From the NCBI GenBank assembly GCA_025980435.1, contig JAICXK010000012.1, positions 1-42,361 on the forward strand: a DNA stretch of 42,361 nt, written 5' to 3'. Origin of the DNA: Bryobacteraceae bacterium. GTDB lineage: Bacteria; Acidobacteriota; Terriglobia; Bryobacterales; Bryobacteraceae. Shown here one piece after another: positions 32,383-40,488 of this stretch (its first letter is position 1; every line of letters starts with the position of its first letter). The notes under the pieces were generated by a model. That model was not told the origin of the DNA. It saw nothing but the letters and a program-made list of their open reading frames with translations, and searched no databases. The position numbers and the translations under genes were made by a program.

Positions 32383-34007
32383 CAGAGTTGGCTGTTGCTG
32401 AGACCCTTCGATTCATCTCTCATCTGTCGCGCCGCTCGCACCGCCAGCGCCATAATCGTCAGCGTCGGATTCTTTTCCGGGAAGGTCACGAAACAACTGC
32501 CGTCCACCACATACAGGTTTTTCACATCATGGGACTGGCAAAACCGATTCAGCACGGATGTCTTCGGATCGTTTCCCATGCGCGCGGTTCCTACCTCATG
32601 ACTCGCGAATCCGGTGGGCGCTGCGGCGGTATCCACCACCATGCGCGCCTTCGCGGCGTGCAGAATCTCCTGCGTTTTCACCTTCATGTCTTTCCAAAGA
32701 GCGATATCGTTTTCTCCGAAGCGAAAATGCACTACCGGAGTGGGAATGCCGTACGCATCGGGCCGGTTGCGATCGACGGTGACCCGATTATCGGGACGCG
32801 CCAGCACTTTTCCGAACACGCCGGTCTGGAAGAAGGCCGGTTGCAGGTCGCGAACCTGCTTCTTAAAATCTGCTCCGAAGCCCTTCAAATACCGGGCCTG
32901 GTAGGGATAACGAAAGCCATAAAACTGATTCTGAAACTGGAAACCGCCAACATACGGTTGGTTCTTGCGGTCCATATTGAAGCGCGGAATATACGTATGA
33001 TCCAGTGCGCCGTCATTGTTCACCGGCTTCGTGCCGATCAATTCATCCAGATAGGAGAGGAACTGAGCAACCACATGGCCGGTCAAATTACGTCCGACCA
33101 TGCCGCTTGAATTTGCCAGTCCGTTTGGGTGCTGAGGCGAACGTGAGTTCAGCAGCAGGCGGGCCGATTCCACGCTCGCGCAGCAAACGGCGAAGCGGCG
33201 CGCCCGAATCTCACGTTCCTGCCGCGTTACCGTGTCGATCACCGATACCGCGCGAGCGCGTCCTTCCTGATCCACCAAAATTTCGCGCGCCATCTGGTTC
33301 TCAAGGAGAGTGAAATTCCCGGTTTTTCGCGCTTTCGGCAGCATAGATGCAGGAACGCTGAAAATCGCATGGACATCGCAGCCTTCCATGCAATGCCCGC
33401 AATAATGGCACGGCGGCCGGTTGTCGTAAGGCTTGGTAAGCAGAGCCTTGCGCGTAACGATGAATGGAATGCCCAGTTTGTCGCACGCGCGCTTGACGAT
33501 CCGGTCCGAGCAGCGCATCTTCAGCGGCGGAAGAAACTCGCCATCCGGCAATACGGCGAGCCCGTCGCGGGATCCGCAAACGCCGATCATTTTTTCGACA
33601 TACGAGTAGTACGGTGCGATCTCCTGGTACGTGATCGGCCAGTCTTCTTCGACTCCGGCGACGCTGCGCTCTCGAAAATCCCATTCGGCGAACCGGAAGC
33701 ATCCGGCGTTCCAGTGAATGCTGCGGCCGCCGACCGCTCGAATCCGGTCAATGGTGACTGCGTCGCTATCTTCGTAGTGAATGGATTCGACCACTTCCTT
33801 CGGATATCCGGGGCTGGGCTTCACTCGTTTCGGAAAGTCGTAAGGCCACGCATGAAAATGAAAATCCTTATATGCGAGCTGGCGTCCGGCGTCCAGCAGG
33901 ACAACCTTTGCGCCGGATTCGGCAAGTTCCTTTGAGAGCACGCCGCCGGCGGGACCTGACCCGATCACGCACACATCGTAAATCTCGCTTGTGCCGTCCT
34001 GCCTCAC
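32382..34007 (-). CDS. GMC-family oxidoreductase with a four-cysteine (Fe-S type) motif
   Basis: The 541-residue flavoprotein has the GMC FAD Rossmann motif VIGSGPAGGVLSKELAE (14-30), GGRSIHWNAGCF (93-104), and the C-terminal active site with SHEVGTARMG (catalytic His) and PEKNPTLTIMA (Asn). It is of the gluconate-2-dehydrogenase / glucoside-3-dehydrogenase type. A cluster C200, C203, C206, C210 (PPCHYCGHCMEGCD) could hold an iron-sulfur cluster, as in other membrane GMC sugar dehydrogenases. It starts at GTG 34007 and overlaps the small-subunit stop by 4 bases (GTGA). It would oxidise a sugar at a secondary hydroxyl and pass electrons to a cytochrome. Confidence 0.88.
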   Translation of the reverse strand: MRQDGTSEIYDVCVIGSGPAGGVLSKELAESGAKVVLLDAGRQLAYKDFHFHAWPYDFPKRVKPSPGYPKEVVESIHYEDSDAVTIDRIRAVGGRSIHWNAGCFRFAEWDFRERSVAGVEEDWPITYQEIAPYYSYVEKMIGVCGSRDGLAVLPDGEFLPPLKMRCSDRIVKRACDKLGIPFIVTRKALLTKPYDNRPPCHYCGHCMEGCDVHAIFSVPASMLPKARKTGNFTLLENQMAREILVDQEGRARAVSVIDTVTRQEREIRARRFAVCCASVESARLLLNSRSPQHPNGLANSSGMVGRNLTGHVVAQFLSYLDELIGTKPVNNDGALDHTYIPRFNMDRKNQPYVGGFQFQNQFYGFRYPYQARYLKGFGADFKKQVRDLQPAFFQTGVFGKVLARPDNRVTVDRNRPDAYGIPTPVVHFRFGENDIALWKDMKVKTQEILHAAKARMVVDTAAAPTGFASHEVGTARMGNDPKTSVLNRFCQSHDVKNLYVVDGSCFVTFPEKNPTLTIMALAVRAARQMRDESKGLSNSQL

Positions 34008-34588
34008 GATGCCTCCGTGTGCTGGCAGCCGGGGAAATCGCGCATCGCCTCGTTGCCCTGATATTGCAAGTCCTGATGAATGCCGATTCTCGACGTGTAA
34101 TAGCCGTCGATGGTGGCGCGTTTGAGCGCGTGGAAGAATCGCTCCTGCATCGTTCCGTGCGGATCTTCGCTGCCTGCGAGTTCGCTCAGGATTGCCACTT
34201 GCCGCTCGGGCGAACAGTCCGCGTAGGGCTCCCCGAAGCTATTCGCGGCGAGTTCATTGGCCGCGGCGATCCCTTGTTTCCAGAGTGATTTCGTATCGGG
34301 CGCGGCGTCCGCAATGAGGATGTCGAGGTACTCGGATACACCGGCGGCCTTTGCCCCGGGGGAGTGCTCGTCGCTGGGAATAATCGTTTCGCCCAGCGCA
34401 TCCAGAGTTCTCACTTCTTCGGGATCGAAGCACCGGTATTGATGAGGGGCGGCCTCCTGTTTCGTGACCGGCGCCGAACTGTGGTGACTTTCCGGCGGTG
34501 GGTTCTGCCCGACCGGCAGCGCGGCGCTCGCGGCGGTACCCGCCAATCGCTTCAGCAGCGCGCGCCGGCTAGTACCTTCCAACTGCAT
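34004..34588 (-). CDS. Gluconate 2-dehydrogenase subunit 3-like protein, Tat-exported
   Basis: The 194-residue protein has a Tat signal (TSRRALLKRLAGTAASAALP) and then the subunit-3 family signature LDALGETIIPSDEHSPGAKA and later SEYLDILIA and FFHALKRATIDGYYTSRIG. In sugar dehydrogenases this small subunit carries the Tat signal and exports the GMC partner folded. Start at 34588 is supported by AGGAA close upstream; an ATG at 34600 (MQEHM) is also in frame. A perfect TATAAT on the minus strand at 34622-34617 gives its likely promoter, about 22 bases of leader. Confidence 0.85.
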   Translation of the reverse strand: MQLEGTSRRALLKRLAGTAASAALPVGQNPPPESHHSSAPVTKQEAAPHQYRCFDPEEVRTLDALGETIIPSDEHSPGAKAAGVSEYLDILIADAAPDTKSLWKQGIAAANELAANSFGEPYADCSPERQVAILSELAGSEDPHGTMQERFFHALKRATIDGYYTSRIGIHQDLQYQGNEAMRDFPGCQHTEAS

Positions 34589-34616
34589 ATGTTCCTGCAT
34601 AAGTAAAACAGTTGCG

Positions 34617-34622
34617 ATTATA
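34617..34622 (-). promoter_or_regulatory. -10 box for the GMC operon
   Basis: The minus strand reads TATAAT at 34622-34617, a perfect consensus, in the 94-base divergent gap between the GMC operon and the cytochrome gene. The -35 about 17 bases upstream is poor. An inverted repeat CCGC/GCGG (34628-34641) overlaps the spacer and might be an operator. Confidence 0.4.
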
Positions 34623-34682
34623 TTTCGCCGCAACGAAGCGGTTCTCAGTGAAGCTCGTAATACACTTTGTTTTAGCCCATAA

Positions 34683-35573
34683 ATGAAAAATTCGATGTAC
34701 TGCACCAGGTCTGTTTCGGCAGTCCTGACTCTCTTGCTTGGGGCATGCCTGCAGATACCCGCTCAAACACAGAAGGCCGGCACGGCGAACAATACCCAGG
34801 CACGCCCTCCGGCCCGCCGCGGATTGGCCGGCGGGAACGGCCAGTACAAACAATACCCTCCCGAGGTGCTTGAGAATGGCCACAAGATCTTCTCGCAGAA
34901 TTGCGCCTTCTGCCATGGAGCGAACGCCAAGGGCGGCGAGACCGGCCCCGATCTGCTGCGCTCCGTCATCGTTCTCGACGATGAGAACGGCGAGAAGATT
35001 GGCCAGGTAGTGCTGAATGGACGCCCTGACAAAGGCATGCCGAAGTTCAACATGACGCAGGACCAGATCTCTGAGATTGCTGCCTTTCTGCATGACCGTA
35101 TCCGCGCTGCCGCGCTGCGCGGGACGTACCAGATCCTGAATATCGTGGTGGGCGATGCCAAAGCGGGCGAGGCTTACTTCAATGGCGCGGGCGGTTGCAC
35201 CAGCTGCCATTCCGTTTCAGGCGATCTCGCCCATATCGGCTCCAAATACGACCCGGTAACCATTCAGCAGAAGATCGTTATGCCGCGCGAGCAACGTTAT
35301 CGTCGCGGCGTCGCCCCTGCGCCCGAAACGGCGCCGGTCACGGTGACTGTCTCGATGCCCTCGGGCGAGACGTTCTCCGGAAAACTGGACCACATCGACG
35401 ACTTTACGGTGGCTCTCACCGATGCCAACGGCGATTATCATTCCTTTCCTCGCGATGGAGATGTTCCAAAGATCGAGACGAAGGATCCGCTCAAGGCGCA
35501 TACCGAGATGCTGACGAAGTACACGGATTCTGACATTCACAACCTCACGGCTTATCTGATTACGTTGAAATGA
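34683..35573 (+). CDS. Di-heme cytochrome c lipoprotein with an LSm-like insertion
   Basis: The 296-residue product has a signal with a lipobox (LTLLLGAC, C22). Two cytochrome c domains follow: heme CAFCH (C74-H78) with GMPKFNM as axial Met region, and heme CTSCH (C172-H176) with its axial Met probably in HTEMLTKYTDSD (residue 276). Between the second heme and that Met, residues about 218-262 (VTVTVSMPSGETFSGKLDHI and the TVALTDANGDYHSFP block) read like a small LSm/beta-barrel domain. It should carry electrons from the PQQ dehydrogenase encoded next (ATGA overlap) and perhaps from the divergent GMC enzyme. The N-terminal Met might also be residue 5. Confidence 0.82.
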   Translation: MKNSMYCTRSVSAVLTLLLGACLQIPAQTQKAGTANNTQARPPARRGLAGGNGQYKQYPPEVLENGHKIFSQNCAFCHGANAKGGETGPDLLRSVIVLDDENGEKIGQVVLNGRPDKGMPKFNMTQDQISEIAAFLHDRIRAAALRGTYQILNIVVGDAKAGEAYFNGAGGCTSCHSVSGDLAHIGSKYDPVTIQQKIVMPREQRYRRGVAPAPETAPVTVTVSMPSGETFSGKLDHIDDFTVALTDANGDYHSFPRDGDVPKIETKDPLKAHTEMLTKYTDSDIHNLTAYLITLK

Positions 35574-37222
35574 ACATCCGCCGAATTCTCCTCTTCTTTT
35601 GCTTTGTTGTTCTTCCGGCCGCGCTGGCCGCCCAGATGCTGGATCCGGCGCTGCTCCTTAAACCTCCTAAAGACGCCTGGCCCACTTATAACGGCGATTA
35701 TTCGGGCCGCCGCTTCAGCCCGCTGACGCAGATCAATCAATCGACGATTAAGACCTTGAATCTCGCGTGGGTCTATCACGCGATCGGCGGCGAGACTCCG
35801 CGATCCGTCGTAGGCGGTGAAGGACCGGAGCCCACGGAAGGCGCGGGGGCACGGAATCCTTTTGGCGCATCCATCAAATCAACCCCGCTGATGGTGAATG
35901 GAATTCTTTACTTCACCACTCCCGACAACACCTGGGCTGTCGATGCACGCTCCGGCCGCGAACTCTGGCACTACTTTTGGCGCACGAAAGGCGGCATTCA
36001 CATAGGCAACCGCGGCGTCGGCATGTACGGCAACTGGCTGTTCTTCGAAACGCCGGACAACTATTTGGTTTCGCTCGACGCAAAGACCGGTAAGGAGCGC
36101 TGGCATGTCGAGATCGCGGATGTGAAGCAGGAGTATTTCTCGACGCCCGCTCCAATTGTGGTCGGTAATCATGTGATCGTCGGAACCGGCGGCGACTCGC
36201 TGGATGTTCCCGGCTTTCTCGAAGCGCACGATCCTGAAACCGGAGCGGTCCAGTGGAAATGGTGGAGCGAGCCTCTGAAGAAGGGCGATCCAGGTTCGGA
36301 AACATGGCCGGATGCATACGCCATGCGGCACGGCGGCGGCATGACCTGGATTCCGGGAACTTACGATCCCGAGCTGCACCTGTACTACATCGGCACGGGC
36401 AACCCGAACCCGGTCATGGCCGGACAGAGCCGCAAAGGAAATGATCTCTTCACCTGCTCGATCGTGGCTTTGAACGTGGATACCGGCAAAATGGCCTGGT
36501 ACTTCCAGGCCTCGCCGCACGATACGCACGATTGGGATTCCGCGCAAACCCCGGTTCTCTTCGACGGAGAAATCGAAGGCAAGCCGCGTAAGCTTCTGGC
36601 GCAGGCGGACCGCAATGGCTACTTCTTCGTGCTGGATCGAACCACGGGTAAAAACATACTCACGAAATCGTACTTGCCGACTTTGAACTGGTCGAAGGGC
36701 GTGAATTCAAATGGCAATCCGATTCCGAATCCCGAGAAGGAACCGCAAGTCGCAGGCGTCCTGGTTTCTCCGCCCTCGGGTGGCGCAACGAACTGGCCGC
36801 CTCCCAGCTTCGATCCGGAAACCGGCTTGTTCTATGTGAACTCGTCGGATGCTTTTAGCATGTTTTATCTGACCGATACCGATCCGCATCCGGAAGGCTA
36901 CGGCGCAGCGGAACGAGGCGCGGGCTCGCTGGGCCGTGCGCTCCAGGCCATTGATTACAAGACCGGCAATACCGTCTGGAAGCACGAGTATCCGGGTGGA
37001 GGCGGGGGCGGAGGTCTTCTATCCACCGCCGGAAAACTGCTTTTCTCCGGCGATGGTTCCGATCATCTCATCGCCTTCGATCCCGCCAACGGAAAGATTG
37101 TTTGGCACGCCGGTCTCGGCGGAAATGTCAGCAACGGCCCCGCGACCTACATGCTCGACGGCAAACAGTATCTGGTTGTCGGGGCAGGGGATTCGCTGTA
37201 CTCGTTCGCGTTGGCCGAGTAG
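35570..37222 (+). CDS. PQQ-dependent dehydrogenase (alcohol/sugar type)
   Basis: The 550-residue protein has a Sec signal (ILLFFCFVVLPAALAAQ) and the eight-bladed quinoprotein propeller: WPTYNGDYSGRRFSPLTQIN, RSGRELWHYFWR, YLVSLDAKTGKERWHVEI, YYIGTGNPNPVMAG and SPHDTHDWDSAQTPVL, where D323 matches the catalytic Asp of methanol dehydrogenase. The vicinal Cys-Cys ring is missing: the segment reads GGIHIGNRGVGMYGN where CC is expected, and the Glu of the metal site appears replaced in GGDSLDVPGFLEAHD. The residue two after D323 is Ala, so it is not a lanthanide (XoxF)-type site. It overlaps the di-heme cytochrome gene by 4 bases and ends before a hairpin terminator. Confidence 0.88.
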   Translation: MNIRRILLFFCFVVLPAALAAQMLDPALLLKPPKDAWPTYNGDYSGRRFSPLTQINQSTIKTLNLAWVYHAIGGETPRSVVGGEGPEPTEGAGARNPFGASIKSTPLMVNGILYFTTPDNTWAVDARSGRELWHYFWRTKGGIHIGNRGVGMYGNWLFFETPDNYLVSLDAKTGKERWHVEIADVKQEYFSTPAPIVVGNHVIVGTGGDSLDVPGFLEAHDPETGAVQWKWWSEPLKKGDPGSETWPDAYAMRHGGGMTWIPGTYDPELHLYYIGTGNPNPVMAGQSRKGNDLFTCSIVALNVDTGKMAWYFQASPHDTHDWDSAQTPVLFDGEIEGKPRKLLAQADRNGYFFVLDRTTGKNILTKSYLPTLNWSKGVNSNGNPIPNPEKEPQVAGVLVSPPSGGATNWPPPSFDPETGLFYVNSSDAFSMFYLTDTDPHPEGYGAAERGAGSLGRALQAIDYKTGNTVWKHEYPGGGGGGGLLSTAGKLLFSGDGSDHLIAFDPANGKIVWHAGLGGNVSNGPATYMLDGKQYLVVGAGDSLYSFALAE

Positions 37223-37253
37223 GGGTCGGGCCTGCCCGATCCTGTTGTTATTA
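37223..37253 (+). terminator. Intrinsic terminator after the PQQ dehydrogenase
   Basis: GGGTCGGGC (37223-37231) pairs with GCCCGATCC (37234-37242) with one wobble around CT, and TGTTGTTATTA follows. The stem starts directly after the dehydrogenase stop and extends up to the end of the convergent GH9 gene. Confidence 0.55.
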
Positions 37254-39002
37254 CGGAAGCATGGCAGCCAGCACGAACACCAGCGGCGCGTTCCAGTTAA
37301 TCGCAACCTCGTTGCACGCGTACGCGCCGGTTTCGTCCACGTATGCTTTCGCTGGAAGCACGCCGGGGCCGACAAGTCTCTTCATAACCGGATCCTGGCG
37401 GCCGGGATTCGGACCTCCGGAAAGCAGCCCAGGCCACGGCAGATCCAGACCATCGGCCGCGCTTGGCCGGTGATGCGGATGCCGGAATGCGTTTCCGCCC
37501 ACCTGCGTGACCCAAGACAATGAAAAGGTGTTCCTGCCGAGCAGATAGTGCAGATTGTCCATCGCGGCATTCACGAAGCGGTGATCGGGATGAAGCCGAT
37601 TCGCAATCAGCAACTGCATACTGTAATTCGCAGCTACTCCGTTCGATCCCCAGACGTAATCGCGTTTCGTCAGCGTGATCCGGTAGCCGTTGCGGTTGGC
37701 GCGGTCCACAATCTGATTGGCCGCTTCGATGGATTGCTGGCGGATCGCGTTCACTGCTTCCTCATTCTTGCCGCCTCCGAGCGCGTAGGTCCACAGCGCA
37801 AGCGGCGCAACCATAGACCAGCTCTGCGGTCCGGACGGCCGGATCGTATCGAGATACTCGCGGTAGTGCTGCAGAAAATAGCGCGTGTAGGAATCTTTGC
37901 GCGCCGTCCTCGATAGTTCCGCCGCGGCCCACAAGCGTTCGTCGCCGCAGTGCGGGTCCCCATATTCTCCGGTTGTAATGCCGTCAGGATTTTGAAATAC
38001 CACATCCGGATGCTGATCGAGCCATCCCCACGCCTTTTCAGCAGCCCGCCGGCAGCGCTTCGCGTATCGCGTATCGAAAGGATGATATGCGCGTGCGGCA
38101 ATTGCCATCACGGCCGCAAAATCGGCCGTAGCGCAGGAGCTCTTGAAAGGCGCTTGCCCGGTGCCGATCACATAGCTGACCAGCGCATCCTTCTCCGGCA
38201 TGACGAAGCGGGCGAAGTGACTGCTCGTCTGTTTATGCCACACGCCGCCATCGCGATCCTGCATTGTGAGCATCCAGTCCAGGTTCCAGCGGATCTCGTT
38301 CAGGATGTCCGGCACACCGTTTCCCGATTCCGGTAGATGCAGAGAGATGTTCTTCAGGCGATCGGCATAGAACTCCCAGGTCCAGAGCAGCGTGCCGGTG
38401 CTAATGCCGGAGTTTACGATGTACCGGCCATAATCGCCGGCATCGTGCCAGCCGTGCGTCGACATGCGCGGGCCGCTCTTGCCGGAAGAGAGATGCCACG
38501 CGCCATTCAGATGACAGGTCGCATGCTTGTATTGCAGAAATTCTGCGCCGAGATCGACGGCCGTTCCACAACGCTGCCCATAATACGAGCGCATCGCGAG
38601 ATAGTAAACGCGCCGGAAGACATCCGGGGCAATGCGGAAATGCCAGCTCGTTCCGACGCCTGGCACGTCGAGATAAAACTGGCCGGCTTTGTCGAGTTTG
38701 CTGAAGTCTGCTGTCCGGACGTTGTCACCCGAATCGGCATCGAACGCAGCCGGGGCCAGAGTGCCCTGAAACGCCGCCGATCCATCCTCGACGCGGCGGA
38801 CAGTAAAGCGTCCCGCGCTTGATCCGCTCTGTTCGACAACCATTGCGACCTTCGGCGCGCCGGGCAAATAACCGGCCTGGTCCACCTTGATTGCGACGGT
38901 TGCCGCGCTTGCGTGGCTTTCAATTCCGGCAATTGCCAGGAACAGCGCACCAATCAGCCTTTTCGTGCAAACCCTCCCACCATGAGAGGAGCGGGGCAGC
39001 AA
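37251..39002 (-). CDS. Secreted GH9 endoglucanase with N-terminal Ig-like domain
   Basis: About 583 residues. After a Sec signal (RLIGALFLAIAGIESHASA) comes the CelD-type Ig-like domain (VAIKVDQAGYLPGAPKVAMV) and the GH9 (alpha/alpha)6 barrel: HGWHDAGDYGRYIVNSG with D187 and D190, NGVPDILNEIRWNLDWML, HRPSAADG and the C-terminal ACNEVAINWNAPLVF with catalytic E565. It cleaves cellulose or beta-glucan. No ATG or GTG exists near the signal peptide: the codon at the natural spot is GTT, so TTG at 39002 (MLPRSSHGG...) is the best start, overlapping the methyltransferase gene by 49 bases. The open frame runs to 39128. Confidence 0.85.
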   Translation of the reverse strand: MLPRSSHGGRVCTKRLIGALFLAIAGIESHASAATVAIKVDQAGYLPGAPKVAMVVEQSGSSAGRFTVRRVEDGSAAFQGTLAPAAFDADSGDNVRTADFSKLDKAGQFYLDVPGVGTSWHFRIAPDVFRRVYYLAMRSYYGQRCGTAVDLGAEFLQYKHATCHLNGAWHLSSGKSGPRMSTHGWHDAGDYGRYIVNSGISTGTLLWTWEFYADRLKNISLHLPESGNGVPDILNEIRWNLDWMLTMQDRDGGVWHKQTSSHFARFVMPEKDALVSYVIGTGQAPFKSSCATADFAAVMAIAARAYHPFDTRYAKRCRRAAEKAWGWLDQHPDVVFQNPDGITTGEYGDPHCGDERLWAAAELSRTARKDSYTRYFLQHYREYLDTIRPSGPQSWSMVAPLALWTYALGGGKNEEAVNAIRQQSIEAANQIVDRANRNGYRITLTKRDYVWGSNGVAANYSMQLLIANRLHPDHRFVNAAMDNLHYLLGRNTFSLSWVTQVGGNAFRHPHHRPSAADGLDLPWPGLLSGGPNPGRQDPVMKRLVGPGVLPAKAYVDETGAYACNEVAINWNAPLVFVLAAMLP

Positions 39003-39778
39003 GCGTTGAGGGAAACAGCCTCTTCCCGGAGGCGCTGAGCAAGAGTTTCGCAATCCAGGTTCAGTCCATCTACGATGCCCAGCGCCTTCGCGCGCGGAAG
39101 GATGCTCCTCAAAGCTTCGGCAATCCATTCATAGAACGGACTGTCAGGACCACCATCAATGGGATATTCCACCCGGCAATCGGGCGTTGCGAATCCTGCC
39201 TCGACGAACAAGTGAAACAGCCTGGTCCCAATGTCGCCATGAGTCGCGCTGCAGAAGAAGTCCCGGCACAATCGAACTAATTGTTCTCTCAGTGGCCATG
39301 CCGGAAAGGCGGGCTGAATCACAGAGAAGTCATACTCCTGAAACATCGCAACACCTCCTTTCCGCAGAATCTGAAGCGTGTTTTGAAGGATGCTGAGCGG
39401 CTTAGGCGTGTGGATCAGGATATGGCGGCCGATCACCGCGTCGAACGCTTCGTCCGGCCGGTATTCGTCGACGTTACTCTGAAGGAAGATGATGTTAGCA
39501 AGGCCTTCCTCGCGGGTCCTTTCCCGCGCAATCGCAAGTGCTGCTTCATCGATGTCAATCGCCCATATTTTTCCGTGGCGGCCCACCAGCCGCGCGGCAA
39601 TCATGGAAAGGTCCCCAACACCGCAGCCCAGATCGAGAACACGCATTCCGCCTGCAATACCTGCCCGTCGCATGAGCTGCTCGGTAAACGGGTTCAGGAT
39701 CGATCCTTGAAGGATAAGGCGGCGGCGCTCGCGGTCGTCATGACCCATGACATAGTGGGTGCCGGCGGCTTCGGACAT
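38954..39778 (-). CDS. Class I SAM-dependent methyltransferase
   Basis: The 274-residue protein has the Rossmann motifs VLDLGCGVGDLSMIAARLVG (motif I), KIWAIDIDEAALAIARER (motif II) and FDAVIGRHILIHTPKPL (motif IV-V), with a ubiquinone/menaquinone-type overall look. The opening EAAGTHYVMGHDDRERRRLI is seen in many methyltransferases with unknown small-molecule substrates. Start at 39778 is chosen because the domain begins there; the frame is open to 40054. It precedes the GH9 gene, overlapping its start, and diverges from the GNAT gene; no functional link is apparent. Confidence 0.85.
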   Translation of the reverse strand: MSEAAGTHYVMGHDDRERRRLILQGSILNPFTEQLMRRAGIAGGMRVLDLGCGVGDLSMIAARLVGRHGKIWAIDIDEAALAIARERTREEGLANIIFLQSNVDEYRPDEAFDAVIGRHILIHTPKPLSILQNTLQILRKGGVAMFQEYDFSVIQPAFPAWPLREQLVRLCRDFFCSATHGDIGTRLFHLFVEAGFATPDCRVEYPIDGGPDSPFYEWIAEALRSILPRAKALGIVDGLNLDCETLAQRLREEAVSLNACCPAPLMVGGFARKG

Positions 39779-39916
39779 GGGGACGAGTATATCCGATGAG
39801 AATGAATACAGATCTGGGCCGGTGGCGCGGACGATCGCGGAGCGTCGTCTGCGAGGCTTTCGCACTGCGGTGGAGACGAACCGCCCGCGATTGCTAACAT
39901 TCACTCGAAACCGGCT
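39779..39916. other. Divergent gap between methyltransferase and GNAT genes
   Basis: 138 bases without a gene. No clear promoter pair, repeat or terminator was recognised. Confidence 0.4.
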
Positions 39917-40447
39917 ATGACCCTGGTGAGAACGGCAACTGAACTGGATCTCTCCTCGATAACAGAGATCTACGCGCATTATGTCCGGCATAGTGCCGCC
40001 ACGTTCGAAATCGAGGCTCCTGATTGCGTCGAGATGGAACGTCGTAAGGCTCAAATCCTATCGCAGCGGCTCCCCTATCTCGTCGCTGAGATCAATGGCC
40101 GTGTGACCGGATATGCGTACGCGGGTCGCTATCGGATGAGGCCGGCGTATCGCTTTACAGTTGAGGATTCCGTCTACGTCCATCCTGATTTCCTTGGCCG
40201 GGGCTTGGGCCGCCTGCTGCTCTCCAGGCTGATCGAAGCGTGCGCCGCTAACGGTTGCCGCCAGATGATCGCCATAATCGGCGATTCGAGCAACACCGGC
40301 TCCATTCGTCTGCATGAGAGTCTCGGGTTCCGGAGAGCCGGCACTCTTGAAGCGGTTGGCCGCAAATTCGGGCGCTGGATCGACACGGTGATTATGCAGC
40401 GCCCCCTCGACGGAGTTAACCCAGAGTTTGGAACGGAGTTAACTTAG
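39917..40447 (+). CDS. GNAT acetyltransferase, phosphinothricin/methionine-sulfone acetyltransferase-like
   Basis: The 176-residue protein has the PAT-like GNAT pattern: LVRTATELDLSSITEIYAHY then VRHSAATFE at the N-terminus, SVYVHPDFLGRGLGRLLLSRL as the acetyl-CoA motif A (Q/RxxGxG/A as LGRGLG), and IGDSSNTGSIRLHESLGFRR. Members acetylate phosphinothricin, methionine sulfone or sulfoximine, giving resistance to glutamine-synthetase inhibitors. Substrate not certain. It is complete, cytoplasmic and monocistronic in appearance. Confidence 0.85.
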   Translation: MTLVRTATELDLSSITEIYAHYVRHSAATFEIEAPDCVEMERRKAQILSQRLPYLVAEINGRVTGYAYAGRYRMRPAYRFTVEDSVYVHPDFLGRGLGRLLLSRLIEACAANGCRQMIAIIGDSSNTGSIRLHESLGFRRAGTLEAVGRKFGRWIDTVIMQRPLDGVNPEFGTELT

Positions 40448-40488
40448 GTGAAGCGAATGTTGAACTCCGGTGGAACCCGGGACGAGTC

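Noticed and set aside
36520-36560. PQQ dehydrogenase as a lanthanide XoxF-type enzyme
   Set aside because: The residue two positions after the catalytic Asp (D323) is Ala, not the extra Asp of XoxF-type enzymes.
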